Below are positions 12,701-22,899 of a stretch of 64,000 nucleotides of DNA, one piece after another (the stretch's first letter is position 1; every line of letters begins with the position of its first letter). Below the pieces are notes generated by a model. It ran no database searches. It saw only the letters and a list, made by a program, of their open reading frames with translations, and had not been told where the DNA came from. Location of the stretch: the NCBI GenBank assembly GCA_037783545.1, contig JBBELK010000386.1:1426001-1490000 (forward strand). The letters run 5' to 3'. The position numbers were made by a program, and so were the translations under genes. This DNA comes from Henricia sp. BOLD:AAB3569. Its lineage: Eukaryota > Echinodermata > Asteroidea > Spinulosida > Echinasteridae.

Positions 12701-15700
12701 ACATTTTGTTTACAACATGTACACATGTCTGCTGGAAACATCCTATCCACACGATTTATGCATTTCTACTTTTTCAATTCGATCCAACCCATGTCAACTG
12801 TCAAGATTTTTAAAAATGTATGCTGGTTGCTGGTGAGATTTTCCATTTTATTATGCAAAAATTAAAACATAAAATGTACGCATCTTCGGAGTTTAACAGA
12901 ATTGTAATACATACATGTACATGTACTGTGTACTTCTGCATAAGAAGTACCAGTAGTCAGTACACACTGCTCATATAAAATTAATACAATGATATAAGGC
13001 TTATCAGATGAGTGATTTAAAACTCTTCAGATATGCTTTATTTATATTAATTACAATGTACATTGTGGGGAAAAATCAAGGCCAAAAAAAAAATTGGGGG
13101 AAAATTTCGTTTGAGTTAAAGGCACAGGCTCGTTCCCAATGCGCGCACGTCAAATTCGTGCCACGAAATATGCAGCTCCATAGCAAAGGCACGGAGCTGC
13201 GTATTTCTTAGCATGAATTTGGCGCGCGCATTGCTGACGAGCCTCTGCCTTTAATGTGAGCAGTATACTATGTACAAATTATGTATTTGACATGTTTGAA
13301 GCCAAATTGCGGGTGAATATCAGCGATTGCTAATCCACAAATAGTACATGTACAAGCAGAGTTGTGTAGATTTTATTTTATCAGGACATTGACGTATCAT
13401 CAGGACATTGACTACTGTACATGTGGTCTACACATGCACTATACCCTCACTCAATGATACAAGTCAGTAGTCTGCATAAATTGTGGCCAAGTGACAGCTG
13501 CATGATTTCAGAGGGAATCTCTAAAACTAGCTTTTTCCCTTTCCTTTATTAAAGTGCAATGAGTCACAATGACGCTCCTTTCATGCAGAAAACAGGAAGG
13601 TTATGGGCCAAGAAGAAAGGGAAGTCAGACTTTGTTCGTTATAAAGGAATTCTGCATTCTAATCATTGATTCAGAATGTACACATGTACATATGATAGGG
13701 ATTTTAACAAAATGTGTGCCGTCGTGTGCTGGTGCCCTCTTTTACACACACACACACCCACACCCAGATTTATTGAGATTTTTCTCATCAACAGGGGCAG
13801 TTCAGACTAAATAATTTCACAGAATAATTACTACATTTGTACCATTACCATCTTGATACATGTAACAAGTAAGCTTTTAGATAATAATTCAGTCATTCAT
13901 TTGGAGGACAATTATCACACTGGACCGTTACCTTTAATACCGAGACGGATAATTTCTGACATCGCTAAATATTGCTGGCACATGTCTTATTTTGCAAAAT
14001 GTTCAGATTTACTAGCAGGGATTAAAATTCAAATTTGAAATACTGTAGGCCTTCATGTATTCCAAAAATGCAGGCAAACACTATTACCGGTACATGTACA
14101 TGAACGTTCGTAAATAAACTTTGACCAAAATACTTATCAAATGACAGGCATACTGTATGGTGGATAGCAATGTTATTTCTGGATTTAAATATCAATATTT
14201 GGAGTTTAAAGTCCTGCAAGCTTCATCTGTAAATGTGCATTCCAATTTAGCACAAAGTAAACAAGTTGTCCCACTGACAATTGGTGAAAAAACAGCAATT
14301 CTTTAAAGGGGACCTTTGAACAGTAAATGACAGATTAATTATTTAATTGTGTCTCAGCTCACATGTAATGTGAAATATTTAAGCGTTGTTAAATTTATGT
14401 TAACATTATTGATGAAGTTCATTACAGCAAAGTAAACTTTATAATCTCTATTTTAAGCTGTAAATGAAGAATGTTTCTGTTTTGTGTTCCGTTTGAGAAA
14501 ATTCGTTCTGAAAATAAACGAGGCAGCGAGCACACACACGCAATACGGGGAAAGCCACCGCAAGGGACGATGGGATGGACTACAATACGATGAAGAGATT
14601 GTGTGTTCGTGTGACCCCACTTTATTGTAATAAGATTACCCCAGTCGTCGTGGGAAATATTACAATCGTATCATAAATCGAGTAACTACGAGAATTTTCT
14701 CGTGTGACCCCGGCCTTAGTTACCGTGAAAATGCCCAAATGATGAAAATGAGCCGCAAACAAAGATGTGTTCAGAATTTGGGATTTCAGTTTTAACCTAA
14801 CAATCATATAAAATCACATTTTCTCCTTGATTCACTTAGTGTACAAGATGAAACATGTGTACGCGCGCATGCAGCGCCCTCTGCACTGTGATTTTGTTCA
14901 TTACTCTCTGCAGTAATCAATTAATTATCTCAGAAATGCAACATTTCCGACAGAAGTGCAAGTGGGAAGTACATCCTACCGGTATAATTGGATTATCTGT
15001 TGATTCCATGAGGTAATTTTTTTTAAATCTTAGTTCAATCTGAACCACCTAAATTAGTTTACAAAACATGGGTGGATTTTTACGATATCCTTGAAAACAA
15101 AGTAAGAATGCAAAATTTCAGAATGGTAATGAGAAAAACATGACACATGATATATCAAAATCAAAACACCATGGGAAAAATGGTGGGTCAAAAATGTGAT
15201 CTAAACACGTTCATTTAATGACATCCGTCGGCTCGCAATCTTGCTAGGCCCCAACTAGTGTTTGCTTCCCAACTTGTGGATAGGATGTTTCCAACACAAA
15301 GTTGGGACAGACTCTCTAGTTGGGGCATAACAGACATATGTACACTGTATAATGACTCACCTTTTCTCAAGACTGCAAGTGCTGTTGAGTATCTGTGTCT
15401 GACCCATGCTGACTGATCTATTACGAGCTACTGCACTACAGCTGTGTTGACCCCGGTACATCGCTGTAGCTTCATCGACGCTTAAACTACGCCCTAAAAG
15501 ACTCTCCGAATCGTCACGGCCATCGAAAGTGTCGTCGTCCAAGAACCGACTGTCACACATAAGGTCCTCCGAACATAAGGAGTCGAGCTCGCACGAATCG
15601 AGGGACTCGGAGTAGTTCTTAACAGCGCTGATTTGGGGTTTGCGTAGCTGAAACGCAAGTTCGATTGGGTGGGCTGGAGTTGAATAACCGTCTGCGGCTG

Positions 15701-16997
15701 ACTGCGTGTTTCCCATTGTAGGCGTATTTGTACGTCGATGTCTTGGAGACGTGAAAGAATTCGGATAGGAGTTTTTGAGGCATGTGTGAACAGGGGTAAT
15801 CTCAGTAGGGATGGTTCTAGGTGGGCTTGTCGGGGGGCGCGATGCGTGTACGTCCTGTTCGGGCGGCATGACATCATCGAATGGCTTAGTCTGGGTCACT
15901 GGTTTGCGAGACGCGTCAGGGCAGTTTGGCTTTGTCATTGTCGAGGGTTCTGCATTGGGGCAGGAAATTGGGTTTTCCGCCCTGCCAGGCCCCGCGATTT
16001 CATTTGCTAATTCCTGTTTTACATTGACCCCGGTTGTTTGATCATCAGTTCCACAATGCTCAGCTGGTTCGAGCCTGAACGTTCTGTTAACGATACAAGT
16101 CGTTGAATCCCCGATCGGAAATGTCCTGTTTAAAAAATCAGACTTGGCACTTCCAGATCTGCTATCTTTGGAGAAAGTACTGTTAAGTTGTAAGTGACTA
16201 TCGGAATTATTATGCGTTGTTGATGCCGAGCTGTTGTATAATGGTGATGTGGATCGGGATAGGCTTATACCGCTCGAGTTCATGCCGTCCGATTGGCTAC
16301 TGCTGGCTTGGCGTTTGATTCCCCGCGGTTCATCGCTGAAGACGCTCCGATACGGCATTGGCTGCCCGTAAACCTTGGCACTACTGTTCGAGCCGACTGA
16401 ACTGCGATCACTTTCCGGAGTCCGTACGCTACTTGACGATTCTCGGTCGGGCGGCGAACCGTGAGGTAACTGTAAGTCTAAAGAAGGGGGTTTCATACTA
16501 CATGTAGACCCCGTGTTCTCTTCTTGTTGGACATTTGCGTTGACTTCGTCGTGTCGGTTTCTGGGGTTAGCGTTTTTACCGCCGGCGGTGTCATTTTCAT
16601 AGGATGAGATTTTCTGCCGTGTGAACCCAAATCCAAATCGTGATTTATTGGTTCCCAATTCGCCATCATGTTGCCCGGTTTTACCGTTGCTCTGCTTAAC
16701 ATTAGTTTTAATTTCCTCATCTTTCAAGTCGCTTAATCGTTTCTCGTAGCTGGCAACAATGGACGAAGTCTTCGATCTTTTCTTAATGTCGTCTTTACGA
16801 TTCTTCGCCTGGGTCGGCGGACGCGTTTTCACACCACCGTTTAAGTCTTCTTTGGCGCTTCGTAAGTGCGTGTCAAGTTCCGACTCGGGTACGTGATGCG
16901 ATTTCTTTTTTCGGAAGGACGGTAAACGTGACATAAATGAGCGTTTGCTTTTCGCAGAGGACCCTTTGGTTAGGGCATTGTCTGCCTGGGTAGACAT
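3747..16997 (-). CDS. CCSER: CCSER-type coiled-coil serine-rich protein (3' end open)
   Basis: Seven exons join in frame on the minus strand: 16997-15361, 11080-10913, 6617-6410, 6242-6198, 5421-5341, 4405-4310 and 3848-3747. Together they make 779 codons, with no stop yet. Every junction is AG..GT; the first two joins are phase 2 and the rest phase 0. The N terminus (SRLPSFRKKK, residues ~24-33) is basic. Residues ~150-440 are Ser/Pro-rich and low in complexity. An acidic CELDSLCSEDLMCDSRFLDD block near 486-506 and the later MAVYRHMIQDMTSVKTMLFK with KRVLQA (~646-671) match, in order, blocks I know from vertebrate CCSER1/CCSER2. Residues ~699-745 look like a coiled coil (HEVIIEELRE, then ENSVLRKEVKNLQQLL). 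Known family members are microtubule-associated (CCSER2) or poorly studied (CCSER1). An invertebrate gene may be co-orthologous to both. The start is the first ATG after a probable 5' UTR acceptor at 17022. Confidence 0.88.
3916..4236. mobile_element. Foldback MITE in CCSER intron
   Basis: The left end AGGCCAAACAAAATAAATGG and the right end CCGTTTATTTTGTTTGGCCT are inverted copies. Next to each end is a CCTACCTGG-like motif. A third copy of the end lies at ~3220-3250. It is non-autonomous and sits between exon 3848-3747 and exon 4405-4310. Confidence 0.7.
4863..5327. mobile_element. Foldback MITE abutting a CCSER splice donor
   Basis: The left arm TTAAAGGAAGGGACAACACT is repeated inverted as AGTGTTGTCCCTTCCTTTA at the right. 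An inner palindrome surrounds 4885-4955 (GGCCTTTTTCCA against TGGAAAAAGGCC). The right end lies about 13 bp from the donor of the exon ending at 5341, so in the transcript the intron begins with ~13 nt of host sequence and then the element. Confidence 0.7.
6281..6369 (+). repeat. Short minisatellite, GACTTGGGACTCGAGGGCAG family
   Basis: Two to three units of the repeat that forms long arrays at 45233-46128 and 57548-58620, in the same orientation. It fills the 167-bp intron between CCSER exons 6617-6410 and 6242-6198, starting ~40 nt downstream of the donor. Confidence 0.8.
6690..7018. repeat. Diverged copy of the 2062-2623 element family
   Basis: Shares the TCTTGTCAACTCATGA block, the ACCACATGAATTTATTTC region in inverse order and the C(T)TTTAAC end with 2062-2623 and 21085-21680. 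The boundaries are blurred by divergence. Confidence 0.55.
7626..8057. mobile_element. Interspersed element with CCGCGTCCACATTGGAC end
   Basis: Starts GCCGCGTCCACATTGGACTT and carries repeated TTTTACCGAGACG, GCATGCACAGTGTCCC and CGACTCGCTGTGTC motifs. An opposite-strand relative with the same motifs occurs at 36420-36655, ending GTCCAATGCGGACACGGC. The ends are imperfect inverted repeats. The 140-codon minus-strand reading frame inside is repeat sequence, not a recognised protein. Confidence 0.65.
8745..9350. repeat. Interspersed element, copy 1 (see 50885-51640)
   Basis: Shares long blocks with 50885-51640: ATCTGATTGGTTAAAAGTGG near TGTAGATTCCTGTC, GGTGATCTCGAAGCCATGAC, and CCTATAATCTTAACC. 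The order and inversions suggest a foldback element whose arms have been rearranged. Confidence 0.6.
9363..9687. mobile_element. DNA-transposon-like MITE, TIR GCTTTCGATTACACGAC
   Basis: Left end GCTTTCGATTACACGACGGC and right end GTCGTGTAATCGAAAGC are ~17-bp inverted repeats that bound ~325 bp without a transposase. It lies between CCSER exons 11080-10913 and 6617-6410. Confidence 0.65.
9688..10912. other. CCSER intron, no further gene seen
   Basis: Ordinary intronic DNA with an AT/G-rich low-complexity patch at ~10325-10395 and a TACATGTACATGTA run at ~10195-10210. Open frames here lack splice sites and similarity. Confidence 0.5.
11610..11880. repeat. Copy of the ATATCCTTGAAAATATACGG family
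   Basis: Shares ATATCCTTGAAAATATACGG and TTTCAGAATGGTGATGATAA with 52600-52905 and weaker relatives at 14990-15215, 49410-49610 and 59520-59770. Confidence 0.65.
11922..12151. mobile_element. 230-bp MITE, TIR GGGTCTTTCTATAAATTAGG
   Basis: Starts GGGTCTTTCTATAAATTAGG and ends AATTTAAAGAAAGACCC. The interior (CACTCTTTGAGATGG-type block, ACAATTCATACAAAATGG) matches, in reverse orientation, the copy at 41387-41604. Two copies in different genes with matching ends establish a mobile family. Confidence 0.85.
12573..12817. mobile_element. Foldback element with ~60-bp inverted arms
   Basis: Left arm (ATCTTGACAGTTGACATGGG, then TTGGATCGAATTG) is repeated inverted at the right (CCCATGTCAACTGTCAAGAT). 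The arms run to GCATAAATCGTGT and enclose ~100 bp. Open frames inside are by-products of the palindrome. Confidence 0.8.
13116..13254. mobile_element. TTAA palindromic MITE, copy 1
   Basis: A 139-bp near-palindrome bounded by TTAAAGGCA and TGCCTTTAA. Its core is GGCTCGT..ATGCGCGCA and CACGAAAT..CAGCTCC. The copy at 20922-21066 shares ends and core. TTAA at each end again suggests a piggyBac-type target site. Confidence 0.8.
13255..14989. other. CCSER intron, no gene seen
   Basis: Unique-looking AT-rich intron. A short (CA)n run lies at ~13745-13760. Nothing with splice-flanked coding potential was found. Confidence 0.5.
15247..15326. mobile_element. 80-bp palindromic MITE near a CCSER donor
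   Basis: GGCCCCAACTAG at the left and CTAGTTGGGGC at the right frame inner inverted CCCAACTTGTGG / CACAAAGTTGGG. It begins ~35 nt downstream, in transcript sense, of the donor of the large exon ending at 15361. Confidence 0.65.
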
Positions 16998-17021
16998 TTT
17001 TGCCCAAGGCCTCTACGCACT

Positions 17022-18060
17022 TCTGATGAAGTCTTTTCTCGCGATGCTACATTCAAATTCAGCGAAAACATTGGAGATCTGCAGAAACCATTGCCGAGAA
17101 CAAACAAGTACACTGTACGTGCATTATGTGGATCTTCAGTACGAATCTGTAGAGTAAAAAAAACTTGCCCATCAACAAAATGCCAATTTCTGAAATATGC
17201 GCACACAAAATATGCACACTCGTTTCCCAGAAAGTTTAAACTTGGTGAGGAAACATGGTTTTAGCAGTGAAAAAAATTTATAGACTTCTGTTAACTGTTC
17301 GACCCTAATTTTCTTTATGACTCAGAATATGACTCAATAAACACCAAAAAGTGATAATATTTTAAAGGGAAGTGAATTTAGGACAAACATTCAACAGTTT
17401 CCTTCAAAATACTTGAACCTTCTCTGCCACGTTCCATACTATGTACACTCTGTGAAATTTTGGCCCACGATTTCACCGAAACTAGACATCGGATCAACAT
17501 GACGATGCGTACTCTTCGGAATATTTACACGCTTGTATCTGTATCTGTCTGGTACTGCACAAATCACCTAGTGGCTATAAACGTGCAGGTCATCATGCAT
17601 CTACATTGTATCTGGCAAATATCGGACCCAAGGGACAAATTTCATTTTCGTGAGTTTGCCACAGATTTCATTTGGGGTGGGAAACGGCAACAGGGCGGAG
17701 GATCCCGAAGCCCTGTTCCATGTGTTCAGGGTCTATGACTGATTGAGAACGTCGATAAGTTTTACGCAAAGTTTTTAAAAGCCTAGGTGCATTTAATACT
17801 GATGCTTAAAAAGTCATTATAAAGATGAAATTATGTTATTTTTTAGTTTATGTCACAACTGGAATTTGACGAAAGTAATTATTGGAATCGATAGCTTAGA
17901 TGATTTTAGAATATGAATACTTACATACATTTCCGCCGCAAAGCCAAAGGATTAGTTTTAAGAGAAAAATCACGAAAAAAAAATACATATGATTGCACGC
18001 AAAGCAGCCGGCCAGAAACCAAACGGATCATCACACGCACGCCCTATTTCTTCGCGCGCT
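17022..18060 (-). promoter_or_regulatory. Probable 5' UTR exons and promoter of the CCSER-type gene
   Basis: On the minus strand a clean acceptor (GACTTCATCAG) ends just before 17022, 25 nt upstream of the start codon. A donor (ATGTAT|GTAAGT) closes a possible non-coding exon at 17925. Upstream to ~18060 is GC-richer, CpG-containing sequence (TTCGCGCGCTTC, CGGCCGGC). This fits a spliced leader exon and promoter, inferred only from splice motifs. Confidence 0.35.
17455..17725 (+). repeat. Interspersed repeat, copy A (see 62262-62450)
   Basis: Shares CGATTTCACCGAAACTAGAC, GCGTACTCTTCGGAATATTT, GGGACAAATTTCATTT and GAGTTTGCCACAGATTT with the minus strand of 62262-62450. The frames inside look protein-like only because both copies share DNA. 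Function unknown. Confidence 0.75.
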
Positions 18061-18105
18061 TCACACACTGATCGGCCGGCAGCAGTTCCACACACTTTTG
18101 TATAG

Positions 18106-18258
18106 ACCATATCGCAAATCGTTTTTCACCAACAGAGGGCACCCTTTGCAATGCACTATGGTATGGGATTGAAAATTGGGCAAATTTGACCCATTTTCAA
18201 TCCCATAGTGCATTGCAAAGGACGCCCTCTGTTGGTGAAAAACGATTTGTGATATGGA
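18106..18258. mobile_element. Near-perfect palindromic MITE
   Basis: Two ~70-bp arms are almost exact inverted copies. The left contains CGTTTTTCACCAACAGAGGG and TTTGCAATGCACTATGG; the right contains CCCTCTGTTGGTGAAAAACG. They are separated by a few bases. An RNA copy would form a long hairpin. Confidence 0.85.
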
Positions 18259-18259
18259 G

Positions 18260-19119
18260 GCGGGCATGACAAAAACACAGAATTTTCATGGAAGTGCAAC
18301 ATTTGCGACGGAAATATCAATGGAAAAGGTATTCCAAAATCATCCAAGCTAGCCTACCCGGTATCGATTCCAATTATTATTTTCCTTTAAATTCCAGTTG
18401 TGACATACTACATAGACAACAAAAATACCGAAATGATTCTCATTCTACCATACGATAATGTATGCTACAGCCAACGAACATGACGCAGACCAAGTAAGAA
18501 TGGTTTCCCGTAAAGATTGTACGTCGAATACGCGAAGGCGTGTTTTGTGATTACAAATACGCACGCATCCGTCCAATCCATCACACCTCTTCTTGATCTA
18601 TCTTGCAAACACGTCATCGACATCACCACCATATTTCAGACAGAATTACACATTTTCGACAAACCATACCAACACAGAACAGCAACAAATTATTTGAGGA
18701 AGGCTAATAATTAAACTTTGTGAGAAAAAAATTAATATTTCTACTTACAAGCGGCGAAAAAAATCGTTGAAAATTCTGACGTTTTAGCTTCATAACGTTG
18801 GTACGTTGTTAAAATGAAAATGAGAATGCGCAATTAGTCAAAACGTGCAGTTCGTGTTAATGAAAGCGACAATCAAAAGTTTAATTAAACCAGGAAAACA
18901 AGAAAATGTGGCAAAACAATTTATCACGGATCTACAAATGTTGTTTTAATAATGTACATGAATTCCCAGGGGATCTAATTAGAAATTAAATCATTTTCTA
19001 TAATGACATACTGCATACGATATACACGTAATAAATTGCACTCACAATCTCCCTAAGATGGGCGGAGCTATATTAAAAGCGGAGGTGTTTCTTCTTTGTT
19101 CATGAACCAGCACTTCTTG
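18260..19119. other. Intergenic, no gene seen
   Basis: No exon, RNA gene or repeat structure stands out. It lies between the CCSER 5' region and the isolated receptor exon. Confidence 0.45.
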
Positions 19120-19244
19120 AAATAGTCTTGGCCCAAGACTACTCTAGTCGTGGTCCGTTAGTGCTGCAAGAGGGCGCACTATATGGCCAACGCGTACACA
19201 AACAAATATCGACTAGAGTAGTCTTGGGCCAAGACTATTCTTGA
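19120..19244. mobile_element. Foldback MITE, AATAGTCTTGGCCCAAGACT ends
   Basis: About 34-bp inverted arms (GACTACTCTAGTCG at left, CGACTAGAGTAGTC at right). Each arm also holds its own small palindrome CTTGG(G)CCAAG. The centre includes AGAGGGCGC. Confidence 0.8.
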
Positions 19245-19479
19245 AAAAGAAAAAAACTTGAAGGGTTGGGGAAACTGTCATTTACAAAAGACATCATTTC
19301 CACTTGTGATTGAGGATGTGTATGATAAAAACTAACATACATGTGCAAAAATCAGTTCAGTGCCTCATCTATGTTCTGAGAAAACAATGAAAAAGAAATT
19401 GTGCGAAGCCCGTACCGTCCTACTCCGGCTGGTTCCCTGGCTATATATTGTTGATGTGGCCCAACGTGGCGCGTACAAA

Positions 19480-19674
19480 AAAACTCTTGCTCAGTAGAGA
19501 ATGTTACCAGTAAAATTTTCACGTGATAGAAATAGTGTATGACCAGTGTAAGAGGACTGTTTCATTACCATGACAATCACATCAAATTTTTGCTGGTAAC
19601 CTAGTTTTTTCAAGCAAAGTTTTTCATGCTTAAGCAATTTTTCATGCTTAAGCAGCTCTATGAAATTGGCCCCT
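19480..19674. mobile_element. GGGGCCAATTTCAT-family MITE, truncated
   Basis: The right end (TTAAGCAGCTCTATGAAATT then GGCCCC) matches the ends of 35387-35630 and 39883-40110. The interior CACGTGATAGAAATAGT and GACTGTTTCATTACCATGAC also matches 35387-35630. The left terminal repeat is missing. Confidence 0.75.
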
Positions 19675-20134
19675 GGACGTCACTCGTAATGCAATGAAGA
19701 CGACGTCCAACCTGGGCTAGGATCTAGTCGTGTTCAGGGCGCCCTTGCAAAGAAAATGCGTGTGCGCACGTATTTATTCGTCTTTCATTGTCGTTTTATT
19801 ATTAAATGTATCTCGGGCGGAATCACTGCAAAGGAGGACAGTTAGAAATATCTTTCATTTTAATAAGCTTTTTTCGGTCAAAAAGTTGATGAGAGAGCTA
19901 GGGTAAATTTTCAGTCTCTATGTATTTAAGCCTACAGGCCTAGTATAATTTTTATAAAAGGTCCGAGTTCTTAACCAGTTGACGCCGGGATTATTTTTGA
20001 GGAAAAAAAGGGCCTTCCATTTTTTTAAATTTTTATAGAAAGGAAAATATGATTGGCCAAAAGTTTTTAAAAAAGCACTATTACAAACACTGATTTTTAC
20101 ACAGTCAATTAGTTCCAGAATGGTTTGAGATAAA

Positions 20135-20301
20135 ATAAGCCAGTTCGGAATCTCGCGCGCGCAATGAACGTCTATGGGATTGTGTCAAGGTCATTTGAGA
20201 TAAACACAGGTCATTTGAGATAAACACAATGCATACCGCTTTGTTTATCTCAAACCAAAGTCGGGAGACGCATGCGCAGTCGAGACTCCGAACTGGCTTA
20301 T
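20135..20301. mobile_element. MITE with ATAAGCCAGTTCGGAATCTCG ends
   Basis: ATAAGCCAGTTCGGA at the left and TCCGAACTGGCTTAT at the right are inverted. An internal GGTCATTTGAGATAAACACA is directly repeated twice at ~20190-20230. It lies 66 bp downstream of the receptor exon's donor. Confidence 0.8.
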
Positions 20302-20366
20302 ACCCAAATCTATGGCAAAAATCATGAACCAAAATCAACACATTATTTTGGCTGGAGTCCGCTTAC

Positions 20367-20577
20367 CAGGCAGGATGACCGGGCTGAGGTTGATGTCATC
20401 GACAGCCATGGAGAAGGCCCCGGCGACGGAGTCACCGATGGCCGGTAGATCTGGATTCTGCGGGTTGGTCCATGGTACAACAAGCAAACCGAGCTTGAAC
20501 TCCGCGGCCTTCGAGAGCCAGGGCCACCAGGCACTAGCGGCGATCAGGACGACAACAGCCGATAAAAGACGCTTCAT
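20367..20577 (-). CDS. First coding exon of an ANF-receptor-domain protein
   Basis: An ATG at 20577 opens 70 codons plus one base, ending at a strong donor (CTGCCTG|GTAAGC). Residues 1-24 form a signal peptide (MKRLLSAVVVLIAAS..). Next comes FKLGLLVVPWTNPQNP and a block with AGAFSMAVDDIN and VILPG. The VPWT..AVDDIN..LLPG layout is that of the N terminus of the type I periplasmic-binding fold in receptor guanylate cyclases and natriuretic-peptide receptors. Such proteins are well known in echinoderm sperm. A class C GPCR or another ANF-domain receptor is possible. The kinase-like and cyclase domains are not visible. An in-frame ATG at 20625 would add 16 residues but spoil the signal peptide. 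No phase-1 second exon was found to the left before the CCSER gene. Confidence 0.65.
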
Positions 20578-20921
20578 TGTAGAAGCCGCCCTCTGAGCAA
20601 GCTGGCTCGCTCCACAAACTTCCAAGCAGCTCTTTGCTGGAGTTTGTGCGATTCAAACATTCTGACCCCGGGAGTTTCTCTCTCTTTAGAGCCCACTAGA
20701 GGGGACTCTTTCGCAGCACTGCACGCACTCGATTGACTACTCAAAACAAACCGCGCTCGGTTTCCAAGGCGCGTGGTGTTTTTGTTTCTCTCGTGGAATG
20801 CACACGCGTGCCATGGCACGTGCTATGTGGCGTCACTGAATATGTTGTAAACGCGTCTAGCAACAACGCGCACACAGACACGCGAGTGTTTATGGATGGA
20901 CCCCCACCCAAGTATATATCA

Positions 20922-21066
20922 TTAAAGATGAAGCTCGTCAATGCACGCACGAGGAACAAATTCGTGCCACGAAATTCACAGCTCCATAGATATTAAGGCA
21001 TGGAGCGGTGAATTTCGTGGCCCGAACTTGTTCCTCGCGCGCATTGACGAGCCTATACGTCTTTAA
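20922..21066. mobile_element. TTAA palindromic MITE, copy 2
   Basis: Family member of 13116-13254: ends ATTAAAGATG / CGTCTTTAA, core GCTCGTCAATGC and CACGAAATTC inverted around GCATGGAGC. It lies upstream of the receptor exon. Confidence 0.8.
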
Positions 21067-21084
21067 CTTTTGCACTTATAAAAA

Positions 21085-21680
21085 AAAACGGACTAAAGGT
21101 GTTGATTGCAATGATAACACACCACATGATTTTTTCCCCCGTGAAAATGGTTCCTTTATGGGAGAAATTGCCAACTGAATGTGCTTTTAAAAAATAAATT
21201 GTCTGCAGACAACCTTTTTCCCATTCATTCGTGCACAAAAACCATGCATGGATTTTCCAGGTTTTCTGATATATATGTGGCTGAAATGTCTACAAGTATA
21301 TTATTCTTTAGTTATGTAATCCTGTTGTTTTGCAGTGACCCCAATTTTGTTTTCCACGAGTTAACAAGAAAAGCCTCACTAAAGGTGTTAATAAGAATAG
21401 TACCAAACACCACATGGTTTTATTTAAGTAAAAATTGTATTTTTTGTGAGAAATTAACAATTTAAGGTGGTTTTCTAAAAAAAGTATTTTGCGAAAGACT
21501 TTTTTTACCATTCAACTCAACACAGAAACCATGTATAGATTTTTAAAGTTTTCAGAATTACTGCACCTATGTGGCTGAAAAATCTAAAGGGTAGTTTTCT
21601 CAACATTGGCTTTTAATCACGAGTGGAAATAGCGCCCCTTTTAACAGTTCACCATTACAAATGTACCTGTCTTTAATCGG
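21085..21680. repeat. Copies of the 2062-2623 element family
   Basis: Contains the CACGAGTTAACAAGAAAAGC-type block, ACCAAACACCACATG, and GTGGCTGAAA(T/A)(G/A)TCTA twice, in an order suggesting two fused or nested copies. Confidence 0.6.
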
Positions 21681-21954
21681 TCTTTAACAGAACCACCGGA
21701 GCAAGGAGCTCTCGCCTACCGAAGAAAAGCGTAAATCCCCGGCGGCATATCCCTGCAAGGGCTCCCTAATGCCCCCGTTCCTCTTGGTCCCGTATACGCG
21801 TATACGCATTGGCTATGGGGATTCCTCGTGTGTTTACACGTACGTATAGGCCTAGCCTATACGTGATGTCTGTCCTAAATGCGTGGCAATTTTAGGATTA
21901 TTAAACAAAATCAAAAACACCTATCGATTTCTACCCACGCCCATCCCCGAGCAA

Positions 21955-22770
21955 TATTGTCACTTTTCAAGTGACAAAAATCCCCACCCCTGGGGCAAAC
22001 TTTAGACCCCAAAAAATCCCCACCCTGGGGGAAAACTATGTAAATTTGCTTCCAGGTACGTCTAAAATTTAATTTATTTCTTTTAAATTCCCACATGGGG
22101 CGTACAAAACGTGGCCAAAATCTCCAGCTGACGCCTGTTCTCCCCCCTTGGTGATTCCAACCCCTAACTCTAATTCTGGGATGTAAAAACAAAAATTAAA
22201 CCAAAAATTAAAAACACAAAATTGCACAGAAATGTCAATGGTTTTCTACCGTATACGCCCGACGTCGCGTCGCCGGCAGCAGGCACAGTGGCTGCATCCC
22301 CATTACATGCAGCAACAGGTTTTGGTACGTTGCCAACTGGGTACACGACGTCCGCAATACGGACAGGTTGTGCATGGTGCGCTCTTCCTAATATTAATTA
22401 TATTTTGTTTTTACGGCTTATCAAAATCCAATGAATTAGACAAATTCCAATGAACCTATCAATTATTTCCAGCAACCCGCCCTAGAATATATGTTTTCAC
22501 TTTTTAAGAGACAAAATCCCCACCCCTAGGGCAAACTTTAGGTGACAAAATCCCCTTCAAATGGGGCAAAACATGTGTTTTTTGCTTCTCGGTACGCTGA
22601 AAATTTGATTTATTTGGGTCAAAATCCCCACATGGGGCATAAAAGCGTGAACAGAATCTCCGGCAGATGTCCATGCTCTCCCTTGAGTACCCCCAACCCC
22701 AAATTCAAATTTTTAGATATGAAAAAAAAAAATAAACACAAAATAAAAAACACAAAATTGCATGCAGAAA
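21955..22770. repeat. Two diverged direct copies of a ~280-bp segment
   Basis: Copies at about 21955-22232 and 22493-22770 share AATCCCCACCCCT.GGGCAAA, CCCACATGGGGC, AAAATCTCC and end in AAAAACACAAAATTGCA. Between them lies a ~260-bp CpG-rich piece (CCCGACGTCGCGTCGCCGGC). The pattern could be a pair of degenerate long terminal repeats around a deleted core, but no gag or pol remnant is visible. Confidence 0.5.
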
Positions 22771-22899
22771 TCCTACTACGAGTATTTGAAACAGTGCCAA
22801 AAATATTCCCACGACTTGTCGTCTGCTTTTGATCGGACACAAAATGCCTACGCACGACCCGAACATTTCGTGTATTGTCTCCCACAGTAATAAATTAGT

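Noticed and set aside
15494-16041. Overlapping open frames on both strands within the CCSER exon
   Set aside because: Shadows of the 546-codon reading frame, which alone has family similarity and correct splice phase.
21955-22770. LTR retrotransposon
   Set aside because: Two direct copies are present, but there is no primer-binding site, polypurine tract or gag/pol remnant between them.
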